16,768 bases of DNA, from positions 1 through 16,768 of the forward strand of contig JALSPE010000030.1 of NCBI GenBank assembly GCA_026986085.1, given 5' to 3'. A model generated the notes under the pieces. The model saw nothing but the letters and a program-made list of their open reading frames with translations. It had not been told where the DNA came from and made no database searches. The position numbers were made by a program, and so were the translations under genes. Below are positions 1 through 6,729 of the stretch, piece by piece. The number at the start of each line of letters is the position of its first letter. Position 1 is the first letter of the stretch. This DNA is from Campylobacteraceae bacterium (GTDB lineage Bacteria; Campylobacterota; Campylobacteria; Campylobacterales; Sulfurovaceae).

Positions 1-530
1 CAAAGCAGTTTGTGGGTGGTAAGCTTGGTATTGATGCAACAGGCAATGAAGTAGAAAAAAGAGTAAAAGATATTAGTGATGAAGAGTTGCTTCAAAAAAT
101 GCAAGAGCTTGATAGCAATATTTTGGCACTTAAAACATACTATAAAGATAGTGCAAATCCAATAACAGTTATTGCAGTTAAAAAGAGTGAATCGATGCAG
201 TTTATATTTAAAAAGTTAGAGTCATTGAGTGAGTATATTTCTATTTTAGTGGCAGTAGATAGCCAAAATAATGACTTAAATAACCCATATATGCTAATTT
301 GGCGTGTGGTTAATAATATTGATAGCAATAGAGATGTTATTTTAGAGCCTTTTATTGCAGTAGATGGAACAAATAAAAATCATTTAGATGGATTTGAGAG
401 AGAATGGCCAAAAGATGCAAACTGCACAAAAGAAGTGCTTGGTAGATTGCAAGAGTTAAAAGTGATTGATATTGATGATGAGTTTATAAGAGATTTTGGG
501 CTTTTGGATTTTGATTTGTATGAGAGCTAG
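1..530 (+). CDS. UbiD-family decarboxylase, C-terminal part (5' end outside window)
   Basis: The reading frame is open from base 3 to the window edge, so this is the 3' end of a longer gene; the GTG at base 12 is an internal Val codon, not a start. About 175 residues are visible. The stretch KLGIDATGNE near the start and REWPKD about 40 residues before the stop match the C-terminal region of UbiD-type prenylated-FMN decarboxylases, where KxGIDAT and EWP are conserved. Family knowledge: in Campylobacterota, which use the futalosine route, a long UbiD homologue of about 600 residues is thought to decarboxylate the prenylated naphthoate intermediate of menaquinone. Assignment to that step is inference, since the catalytic N-terminal and central parts are not visible. 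A 20-base gap separates it from the Nudix gene, suggesting co-transcription. Confidence 0.75.
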   Translation, partial: KQFVGGKLGIDATGNEVEKRVKDISDEELLQKMQELDSNILALKTYYKDSANPITVIAVKKSESMQFIFKKLESLSEYISILVAVDSQNNDLNNPYMLIWRVVNNIDSNRDVILEPFIAVDGTNKNHLDGFEREWPKDANCTKEVLGRLQELKVIDIDDEFIRDFGLLDFDLYES

Positions 531-550
531 GATGTTAAATATGGAGTTTT

Positions 551-1288
551 ATGATTAAAGTTAATAATATTGAGTTAATAGAAGATTTATATGATGGCGT
601 TACAATAAATAACAAAACAATTTTAAAAGGCCTTGATAGCTTTGAAAATAACTTATTAGCATTATTGGAGAATTTAAGAGGTAAAAAACTACTTTGGATT
701 AAGTTAGATATTAAAGACTCTTCTTTAATACCTATCTTGACACAATTAGGGTTTGTTTTTTATAGCTGTAATCAAAAAGATATTACTCTTGTTAAAAAAT
801 TAATTAAAAGTGCAATAATACCTGTGGCAAAAAATCATACAATTGGTGTTGGTGCTGTTGTAATAAATGAGAATAAGCTTTTAGTTATTAAAGATTGTAT
901 AAGAGATGTTTATCGACTACCAGGAGGCTATATAGATAATGAAGAATCAATCTCCGTAGCTGCAAAAAGGGAGGTGCTAGAAGAGACAGGAGTGAAAATA
1001 GATATAGAGTCAATAATAAGTTTAGCTCACTCTTATCCATCTGCATTTGATGAGTCAAATTTTTATATAGTTGCTGTTGCTAAGGCTTTATCTTTTGGCA
1101 TTAATATTAGTGATACAGATGAAATTACTGAAGCAAAATGGATAGATATAGAGGAGTTTTTTAATACAGAAAACATAATAGAATACAATAAGGAAGTTGT
1201 TAAAATTGCATTAGAAAAAAAGGGGTTAAGAATAGTTGATAAAAGATATTTTAATTCAAGTAGAGTCCAAGAGTTTTTTACTATTTGA
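551..1288 (+). CDS. Nudix hydrolase with NUDT6-type pre-Nudix domain
   Basis: A 245-residue protein. Residues 126-148 form a perfect Nudix box (G-x5-E-x7-REVLEETGV; G126, E132, R140-E141, E144-E145, G147), the Mg-binding helix that hydrolyses nucleoside diphosphates linked to another moiety. Residues 1 to about 90 are not a generic leader: the order LLWIKLDI, SSLIPILTQLGFVFY, then a basic stretch and HTIGVGAVV at about 96 parallels the pre-Nudix domain of human NUDT6 and plant NUDX2/7-type enzymes. The region after the box (YPSAFDESNFYIVAVAKAL) also resembles that group. Plant relatives cleave ADP-ribose or NADH; the substrate here cannot be read from sequence. The start is ATG with GGAG four bases upstream. 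It lies 20 bases after the UbiD gene and has only a weak AT-rich hairpin downstream. Confidence 0.85.
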   Translation: MIKVNNIELIEDLYDGVTINNKTILKGLDSFENNLLALLENLRGKKLLWIKLDIKDSSLIPILTQLGFVFYSCNQKDITLVKKLIKSAIIPVAKNHTIGVGAVVINENKLLVIKDCIRDVYRLPGGYIDNEESISVAAKREVLEETGVKIDIESIISLAHSYPSAFDESNFYIVAVAKALSFGINISDTDEITEAKWIDIEEFFNTENIIEYNKEVVKIALEKKGLRIVDKRYFNSSRVQEFFTI

Positions 1289-1309
1289 GAAGTAAAGTTA
1301 AACTAAAAT

Positions 1310-1327
1310 TATCTTTTTAGATATATT
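1310..1327 (+). terminator. weak candidate terminator after the Nudix gene
   Basis: TATCT / AGATA arms around a TTTT loop are followed by TATTTT, 22 bases after the Nudix stop. The stem is only five A/T-rich pairs, so this is a weak call. It lies in the 75-base convergent gap before the thiE-like gene. Confidence 0.25.
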
Positions 1328-1363
1328 TTCAATTTCTGTTATGCCCATTATTTATTGAATAAA

Positions 1364-1948
1364 CTATATAGCTAAAAACTTTTTAATTAAATCTGAGGCA
1401 ATAACTTTATAGCTAATTTGTGGATGAGTTTTGAAATCATCACTTATTTTAACTCCACCAATTAGAGCTACTTTATGTTTAGACTCTCTGGCTATTTTTA
1501 GTAACTTGGCCCCTTTTGTTTTTGCATCTGATTTAGTCTTTGTATCTCTGTATGCACCTAAGCCTATATAGTCTAAATTAAGGCTATTTGCCTCTAATAT
1601 CTCTTCGAGATTGTGAGTTGATATGCCTAAAATTTTATTTGGATGTTTTGTTTTAATTGTATCTACTGTTATCTCTTTAGAGTTGGAGATTTTTAGCAAA
1701 TCATCTTGACCTAAGTGTATTCCATCTGCAAAATCTAATAGTTCTATATAGTCATTTATTATAACTTTTCCATTAAAGTATTTGGTTATAGTATTTAGGT
1801 TGTTTTTAATATCAACTAAAGAGCTACTCTTTGCTCTATATTGTGCAATAGGAGAGTTTAGGGTATTTAAAAATAGACAAAATTCTTTTAAATCTATACT
1901 ATTTTTATCTATTAAGTTTTTATCAATTAGTGAATAGATTGAAGCTAT
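1364..1948 (-). CDS. ThiE-like thiamine phosphate synthase, apparent AUA start
   Basis: The frame is open from a TAG at 1952-1954 to the stop at 1364 and encodes about 194 residues with thiamine phosphate synthase signatures in order: QYRAK (pyrophosphate-binding R-x-K), VIINDY (metal-binding ND), ADGIHLGQDDL, GISTHN, DYIGLGAYRDTKTK and ALIGGV. ThiE joins HMP-PP and thiazole phosphate to give thiamine phosphate. The frame contains no ATG, GTG or CTG upstream of the TTG at 1699, and starting there would delete the R-x-K, ND and GQDD motifs. AAAGGA (1955-1960, inside accD) lies six bases before an in-frame ATA (1946-1948) that would give (M)ASIYSLIDKNL, a sensible N-terminus. The gene overlaps the accD stop, so coupled translation is likely. 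TenI-like or divergent function, or a pseudogene with a lost start, remain possible. Confidence 0.7.
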   Translation of the reverse strand: MASIYSLIDKNLIDKNSIDLKEFCLFLNTLNSPIAQYRAKSSSLVDIKNNLNTITKYFNGKVIINDYIELLDFADGIHLGQDDLLKISNSKEITVDTIKTKHPNKILGISTHNLEEILEANSLNLDYIGLGAYRDTKTKSDAKTKGAKLLKIARESKHKVALIGGVKISDDFKTHPQISYKVIASDLIKKFLAI

Positions 1949-2787
1949 TATCTATCCTTTAAAAAGAGTTTTAGTAATTTAGATACACTATCTTTCATCT
2001 CGTTTCTATTAACAATCATATCTATTAAGCCATGCTCTAGTAAAAACTCTGCTCTTTGAAAACCTTCTGGTAAATCTGCTCCAATTGTCTGTTTGATTAC
2101 TCTAGCTCCTGCAAAACCTATTAAACTGTTTGGTTCAGCAATAATTACATCACCCAACATTGCAAAAGAGGCACTTACTCCTCCCATAGTTGGGTCTGTT
2201 AATATAGATATATATGGTAGCTTCTCATTTGATAGCCTCTTTAGCGCAGCTGATGTTTTTGCCATTTGCATTAGAGAGTATGTGCTCTCTTGCATCCTAG
2301 CACCACCACTTGCACTAATTATTATTAATCCACATCTCTTCTCTATTGCTCTCTCTACTGCTCTAGCAATTTTTTCGCCCTCTACTGAGCCTAGACTTCC
2401 ACCCATAAATGCAAAGTTAAATACAACAAGCTCTGTTGGAATATCGTTAATTTTACAACTACCACTAATTGCTGACGATACTCTTCCTGTTTTTGTTTTT
2501 CCCTCTTCTATTCTCTTTTTATAACTCTTTTTATCTACAAATTTTAGTGGATCATTTGGTTCTAAATTTACATCCATCTCTTCAAAAGTCCCCTCATCTG
2601 CAAGAAGCTCTATTCTTCTGTTCGCATCTATTCTCATATGGTTACCACACTTAGGACAAACATTGTTTAAAGCATCAACCTCTTTGTAATACATTAATGC
2701 TTGACACTTAGGGCATTTAACCCAATGGCTAGGAGCTTCAGATGCCTCAGATTGTTTCTTAAAACCAAATAGATTTGCTAAATTCAT
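1948..2787 (-). CDS. accD: acetyl-CoA carboxylase carboxyltransferase subunit beta
   Basis: A 279-residue AccD. With AccA it transfers the carboxyl group from biotin to acetyl-CoA to make malonyl-CoA, the committed step of fatty-acid synthesis. The N-terminal zinc ribbon is intact (C25, C28, C44, C47), and the crotonase-fold core is recognisable from SASGGARMQEST, GGVSASFAMLGD and IGFAGARVIKQT. It is slightly shorter than the E. coli protein (304), with most of the difference in the tails. The start ATG overlaps the stop of the upstream phosphatase gene (TAATG), with an AAAGGT ribosome site; the 3' end overlaps the thiE-like frame. Four-base or shorter junctions on both sides indicate one transcript and coupled translation. 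Confidence 0.97.
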   Translation of the reverse strand: MNLANLFGFKKQSEASEAPSHWVKCPKCQALMYYKEVDALNNVCPKCGNHMRIDANRRIELLADEGTFEEMDVNLEPNDPLKFVDKKSYKKRIEEGKTKTGRVSSAISGSCKINDIPTELVVFNFAFMGGSLGSVEGEKIARAVERAIEKRCGLIIISASGGARMQESTYSLMQMAKTSAALKRLSNEKLPYISILTDPTMGGVSASFAMLGDVIIAEPNSLIGFAGARVIKQTIGADLPEGFQRAEFLLEHGLIDMIVNRNEMKDSVSKLLKLFLKDR

Positions 2788-3539
2788 TATGCTACCTTTA
2801 TGTTACCTTTTTTTCTGCCAATTATAAGTGACTCTATTTTATCTAAAATAGCCTTATCTTTTGAAACTATAACATAATTTTTACTAATAGAAACTTGTAA
2901 ATCTTCACACAATCCTAAACCAGCTGCAAAATCATAAATTCTTATATCTCCCATATATAAAACATAATCAACTCTATGTGCATATGCTAAAGACAAAGCT
3001 ACAGCACCTGGGGCTCTATATTTTAAATTTGCATCTACTAACTTTACCCCCATCTCTATAAAACTGTATGAGCGCTCAAACACTCCTACTTTACTCTTTT
3101 TTAAAGGTTTCTCTACACTAAATACAGGGTTTTCTAAATTTCCAAATTTTACCTTTTTACCCTCTATTTTATAGAAAATATCACCATTTGCCAAGTTGCA
3201 TACTACTGCAACTTTTAACTTTCCGTCTTTATCTACAAGTGCAACCGAACTACCATAATATGGAAAGTTTGAAAATGCATTAGAGCTCCCATCTATTGGG
3301 TCAATAATTATTGTGCACTCTCCATCTCCTACAACTCCTGACTCTTCTGATTCTATCTTTCCATATTTAGATAGGTATCTTATAAATATATCTTCTGCAA
3401 AGAGGTCTAGCCCTGTAGATACATCTCCACCTGCACCTACACTAAACTCTTTTTGCCACTCATCTTTAATGCCTTGTCTTATTGCAAAAAATATCTCTCG
3501 ATTTGCTTGTATTGTATCTTTTAAAAATTGCTTTTTCAT
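2787..3539 (-). CDS. inositol monophosphatase family protein
   Basis: The family is clear from GGDVSTGLDLFAED (residues 37-50), ESEESG (63-68), the metal-binding DPIDGSSN (80-87: D80, D83) and IYDFAAG near the C-terminus, corresponding to the family WDxAAG motif. These are Li-sensitive, Mg-dependent phosphomonoesterases (SuhB, CysQ, HisN, fructose-bisphosphatase-like); the substrate cannot be told from sequence. I chose ATG 3539 (250 residues, preceded by AAGG) over the in-frame GTG at 3584, because the family begins at about MKKQFLKDT and the GTG lies on the promoter. It is the first gene of the operon with accD and the thiE-like gene. Its length is normal for the family. Confidence 0.9.
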   Translation of the reverse strand: MKKQFLKDTIQANREIFFAIRQGIKDEWQKEFSVGAGGDVSTGLDLFAEDIFIRYLSKYGKIESEESGVVGDGECTIIIDPIDGSSNAFSNFPYYGSSVALVDKDGKLKVAVVCNLANGDIFYKIEGKKVKFGNLENPVFSVEKPLKKSKVGVFERSYSFIEMGVKLVDANLKYRAPGAVALSLAYAHRVDYVLYMGDIRIYDFAAGLGLCEDLQVSISKNYVIVSKDKAILDKIESLIIGRKKGNIKVA

Positions 3540-3567
3540 TTTAATATTAGCCTTTAAGCCTTTTTTT

Positions 3568-3597
3568 GTAGAATATTGTATCACAAAAAAAAGGCAA
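3568..3597. promoter_or_regulatory. divergent promoter region between the phosphatase operon and recO
   Basis: Two back-to-back -10-like boxes lie in the 62-base gap: TAGAAT (3569-3574) reading right towards recO, and TACAAT (3575-3580 on the minus strand) with an upstream TG (extended -10) reading left. Neither has a good -35; the leftward box is preceded by a T-run, as is common in Campylobacterota promoters. The positions give leaders of about 20-30 nt for both genes. This is motif reading only. Confidence 0.4.
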
Positions 3598-3601
3598 AGC
3601 T

Positions 3602-4216
3602 ATAAAAGGTTTCATTTTAAAATATTTTAATGCAAAAGGCGAAGATATTATAGTCAAAGTGCTTAGTAGAGACAGAGTAGAGAAATATTACCGTTTTTAC
3701 GGAGCAAGACACTCAATTCTTCAAGTTGGCTATTTGATAGATTTTGAAGTAGAAGAGAGTGGTAGTTTTTTGCCTAGAATTAGAAGTATATCACATATTG
3801 GATTTAAATGGTTGTATAATAGAGAAAAACTATTTATTTGGCATAGATTTATATCAATTTTCGAGCCACATTTAAGAGATGTAACTCAAATAGACCCAAT
3901 ATATTATGAGACTCTCTTAGAGTGTGTAAAAAAGTGGCACTTACAATCTCCAAAACGCTTGATTGTGGAATCTTACATAAAAATTTTAAAGCATGAGGGT
4001 AGATTACAGCCATTAGATAAATGTTTAATATGCAATCAAAGTATAGATAAAAATATTGCATTTGTAGGTAAATTTATTCCAGCTCATCCATCTTGTGTAA
4101 ACCAACATCCAATAAGAAAAGAGTCTGTAGAGTATCTGTTAAACAGCTTTTCATCTATATGGTTAAATGATGAAGAGATAGAGAGATTATATTTAATTGC
4201 TCTAAAGGGCTTTTAG
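3602..4216 (+). CDS. recO: DNA recombination/repair protein RecO, apparent AUA start
   Basis: An OB-fold mediator that loads RecA with RecR in the RecF(O)R pathway. LYRFYGARHS-like (here KYYRFYGARHS), HIGFKW, PKRLIVESYIKILKHEGRL, CLIC (C141, C144) and PAHPSC match the short RecO type of Campylobacterota, with a zinc-binding Cys pair. The first canonical start, GTG 3659, would remove the first OB strand and has no ribosome site. Upstream in frame the sequence reads IKGFILKYFNAKGEDIIVK, which matches the family N-terminus (MKG(Y/F)IL...) with an ATA at 3602-3604 in place of ATG. AAGG at 3591-3594 is seven bases before that ATA, an ideal distance. I therefore call the ATA as start, giving 204 residues. 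A substitution or base-calling error at the start is the alternative. Confidence 0.8.
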   Translation: MKGFILKYFNAKGEDIIVKVLSRDRVEKYYRFYGARHSILQVGYLIDFEVEESGSFLPRIRSISHIGFKWLYNREKLFIWHRFISIFEPHLRDVTQIDPIYYETLLECVKKWHLQSPKRLIVESYIKILKHEGRLQPLDKCLICNQSIDKNIAFVGKFIPAHPSCVNQHPIRKESVEYLLNSFSSIWLNDEEIERLYLIALKGF

Positions 4217-4217
4217 G

Positions 4218-4223
4218 TATAAT
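4218..4223 (+). promoter_or_regulatory. -10 box for the cysS-pgsA operon
   Basis: TATAAT directly follows the recO stop. It would give a leader of about 20 nt before cysS, whose ribosome site AAGG is at 4240-4243. No clear -35 is seen. This suggests the long operon has its own promoter rather than depending only on recO. Confidence 0.45.
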
Positions 4224-4249
4224 TTTATAAATTCTTTGTAAGGTTTTAT

Positions 4250-5656
4250 ATGAAGTTTAAACTATACGATAGTGTAAAAAAAGAGAAGCTAGATTTTACC
4301 CCTATAAAAGAGGGAGAGGTGAGCATATATATATGTGGACCAACAGTTTACGATGATGCTCATCTAGGACACGCTAGAAGTGCTTTAAGCTTTGATTTGC
4401 TAAGAAGAACTTTAAAAGAGTTAAATTTTAAAGTTACCCTAGCAAAAAATTTTACTGATATTGATGATAAAATAATAAATAAATTAAAGAAAAGTAATCA
4501 AACTCTTCAAGAGCTAACAGAGTATTATATCAATAGATATCTTTGTGATATGGACTCTATTGGAGTGCAAAGAGCTGATATAGAGCCAAAAGCTACTGAG
4601 CATATAGAAGCTATGGAGAGTATGATTGATACTCTGTTAAAAAGTGGTTATGCTTACAAGTTGGATAATGGCGATATCTATTTTGACTCTACTAAAGATA
4701 GCAAGTATGGCTCTATCTCTAATATGGTTATAGATGAAGATGCAACGCAAAGTAGGTTAGAGAACATTGATGGAAAAAAAGACCCAAAAGATTTTGCTCT
4801 ATGGAAATCTTGTAAGGGAGATGAAGATATCTGCTTTGATGGCTTAATGCCAAGTGGACGACCAGGATGGCATATTGAGTGTTCGGCTATGATTGCAAAA
4901 CATTTTAATGGTGATGATAACTACTGTATTGATATTCACTGTGGGGGAGCAGATTTGCTATTTCCACATCACGAAAATGAAGCAGCACAAACTAGGTGTT
5001 CTCTTAACAAAGAAATAGCTAAATATTGGATGCATAATGGATTTGTTCAAATTGATGGTGAAAAGATGAGCAAATCTTTGGGTAATAGCTTTTTTTTAAA
5101 AGATGCACTTAAAATTTATGATGGTGAGTTGTTAAGATTTTATCTAATTACAATTCACTATAGAAACGATTTTAACTTTAATGAAGAGGATTTACATGCT
5201 TCTAAAAAGCGTCTTGATAAATTATATAGATTAAAAAAGAGGCTATATGGTGGTAAAGCCTCTAAGCCTAATTCCAATTTTAAAAATGAACTTTTAGAAG
5301 CTATGAGTGATGATTTAAATAGCTCTAAAGCATTTGCTATAGTAGATGAGATGATAAGCAATATTAATGAAACTTTGGATAAAGAGCCTAAAAACAGAGC
5401 TTTAAAACAAGAAGCTTTGGCTAATATTGAGTTTATTGGCTCTTTGCTTGGGGTAGGGTGCAAGGATGCTATAGAGTGGTTCCAGCAAGGCGTAAGCAAA
5501 GAGGATAAAGAGAAAATTGAAACTTTGATTGCAAAACGAGATAGTGCAAAAAATAAGAGAGACTTTGAGTTAGCTGATAGCATAAGAGATGAATTAAAAT
5601 CTATGGGTATTACAATAATGGATACTGCAGATGGAACTAAATGGGAGAAGTTGTAA
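4250..5656 (+). CDS. cysS: cysteinyl-tRNA synthetase
   Basis: A class I aminoacyl-tRNA synthetase of 468 residues, full length for the family. It activates cysteine and charges tRNA-Cys in the cytosol. Visible landmarks are CGPTVYD with zinc ligand C29, the HIGH-type HLGH at 38-41, GRPGWHIECSAM and CGGADLLFPHHENE (further zinc ligands Cys, His and probably Glu), and KMSKS at 272-276. The C-terminal part (RDSAKNKRDFELADSIRDEL) is the expected helical and anticodon-stem-contact region. It starts at ATG 4250 behind AAGG, with its own -10 box just upstream, and its stop overlaps the pyrD start (TAATG). It is the first gene of a six-gene operon. Confidence 0.98.
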   Translation: MKFKLYDSVKKEKLDFTPIKEGEVSIYICGPTVYDDAHLGHARSALSFDLLRRTLKELNFKVTLAKNFTDIDDKIINKLKKSNQTLQELTEYYINRYLCDMDSIGVQRADIEPKATEHIEAMESMIDTLLKSGYAYKLDNGDIYFDSTKDSKYGSISNMVIDEDATQSRLENIDGKKDPKDFALWKSCKGDEDICFDGLMPSGRPGWHIECSAMIAKHFNGDDNYCIDIHCGGADLLFPHHENEAAQTRCSLNKEIAKYWMHNGFVQIDGEKMSKSLGNSFFLKDALKIYDGELLRFYLITIHYRNDFNFNEEDLHASKKRLDKLYRLKKRLYGGKASKPNSNFKNELLEAMSDDLNSSKAFAIVDEMISNINETLDKEPKNRALKQEALANIEFIGSLLGVGCKDAIEWFQQGVSKEDKEKIETLIAKRDSAKNKRDFELADSIRDELKSMGITIMDTADGTKWEKL

Positions 5657-6729
5657 TGAGTATATTAACTTATGAAAATTTAAAAAAGATAATGTTTAAG
5701 TTTGAGCCAGAGAGAGCTCATACAATTGCTGGGTTTGGATTAAAATTTATATCTATATGTCCTCCGTTAAAGAGATGTTTAATTAAAAGAAATTTTGTAG
5801 ATAACAAGATACTTAGACAAAGGATATTTGGAGAGCTCTTCTACAATCCAGTAGGTCTTGCTGCTGGTTTTGACAAGGATGGAGAGTATATAAAAGCTAT
5901 GCCACCTCTTGGCTTTGGATTTACAGAGATAGGAACTGTAACGCCAAAGCCTCAAAGTGGTAATCCAAAACCACGGTTGTTTAGGCTTATTAAAGATAAC
6001 TCTATTCAAAATGCAATGGGCTTTAATAATAAAGGAAGCTACAATATGCTTCAAAATCTTAAAAAAGTTAAATTTTTTAGATTTCCAATAGGTATAAATA
6101 TTGGTAAAAATAAGATAACTAGCCAAAGAGAGGCTATTGAAGATTACGAAAAGTTATTTAAGGCATTTAAAGATTATGGAACATATATTGTAATAAATAT
6201 ATCCTCTCCAAACACCCAAGGACTTAGAGATTTACAAAATGAAGCCTTTATAAAAGAGGTGTTTAGAGTTGGAAAATCTATAACTTCAAAACCAATACTA
6301 CTTAAAATTGCTCCTGATATGGAAATAGATGAAGCAGTTAATCTATCTAAAATGGCTGTTAAAGCTGGTGCAAGTGGGATTATTGCTACAAACACTACTA
6401 CAGACTACTCTTTAACGCCAAATGCAAAAGATTTTGGAGGAATAAGTGGAGAGCTTTTAAGAGAGAAATCTTTTAAACTATTTGATGCAATAGCAAGTGA
6501 ACTTTTTGGAAAAACTGTATTAATTAGTGTAGGTGGTATAAGCGATGCAAACGAAGCATACAGAAGAATAAAAGCTGGAGCATCTTTGGTTCAAATATAT
6601 ACCTCTTTTATCTATAAAGGTCCCTCTCTTATTGGCAAAATTAATAGAGATTTAATCAAACTTATAAAAAAAGATGGGTATAGTTCTATTTATGAAGCAA
6701 TAGGAGCTAATAGAAAAGCAGGAGCTTAA
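5656..6729 (+). CDS. pyrD: dihydroorotate dehydrogenase (quinone), class 2
   Basis: A 357-residue class 2 PyrD: an FMN enzyme on the inner face of the membrane that oxidises dihydroorotate to orotate and passes electrons to quinone (menaquinone in this group). FMN-site motifs are NPVGLAAGFDKDGE, EIGTVTPKPQSGNPKPRLFR, AMGFNNKG and ISVGGISDANEA. The catalytic base is the Ser in NISSPNTQGLRDLQ, typical of class 2 (class 1 uses Cys). The N-terminal helices (to about residue 45) would form the quinone and membrane entrance. I chose ATG 5656, overlapping the cysS stop and placed 5 bases after a GGGAGAAG ribosome site, over the in-frame ATG 5641. The next gene starts directly after its stop. Confidence 0.97.
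   Translation: MSILTYENLKKIMFKFEPERAHTIAGFGLKFISICPPLKRCLIKRNFVDNKILRQRIFGELFYNPVGLAAGFDKDGEYIKAMPPLGFGFTEIGTVTPKPQSGNPKPRLFRLIKDNSIQNAMGFNNKGSYNMLQNLKKVKFFRFPIGINIGKNKITSQREAIEDYEKLFKAFKDYGTYIVINISSPNTQGLRDLQNEAFIKEVFRVGKSITSKPILLKIAPDMEIDEAVNLSKMAVKAGASGIIATNTTTDYSLTPNAKDFGGISGELLREKSFKLFDAIASELFGKTVLISVGGISDANEAYRRIKAGASLVQIYTSFIYKGPSLIGKINRDLIKLIKKDGYSSIYEAIGANRKAGA

Noticed and set aside
1364..1699. Short protein of 111 residues starting at TTG 1699
   Set aside because: It begins in the middle of a ThiE-like sequence; motifs needed for the family continue upstream in the same open frame.
2093..2524. Long opposite-strand frames inside accD, cysS, pyrD, the antiporter and other genes
   Set aside because: They lack recognisable domains and ribosome sites and mirror the codon structure of clearly real genes on the other strand.
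2787..3584. Phosphatase starting at GTG 3584
   Set aside because: The extra 15 residues do not fit the family N-terminus, and the codon lies on the promoter; ATG 3539 has a ribosome site.
3659..4216. recO starting at GTG 3659
   Set aside because: No Shine-Dalgarno upstream, and 19 conserved N-terminal residues would be lost.
5641..5655. pyrD starting at ATG 5641
   Set aside because: This ATG has no ribosome site, while ATG 5656 sits 5 bases after GGGAGAAG and overlaps the cysS stop in the style of the rest of the operon.
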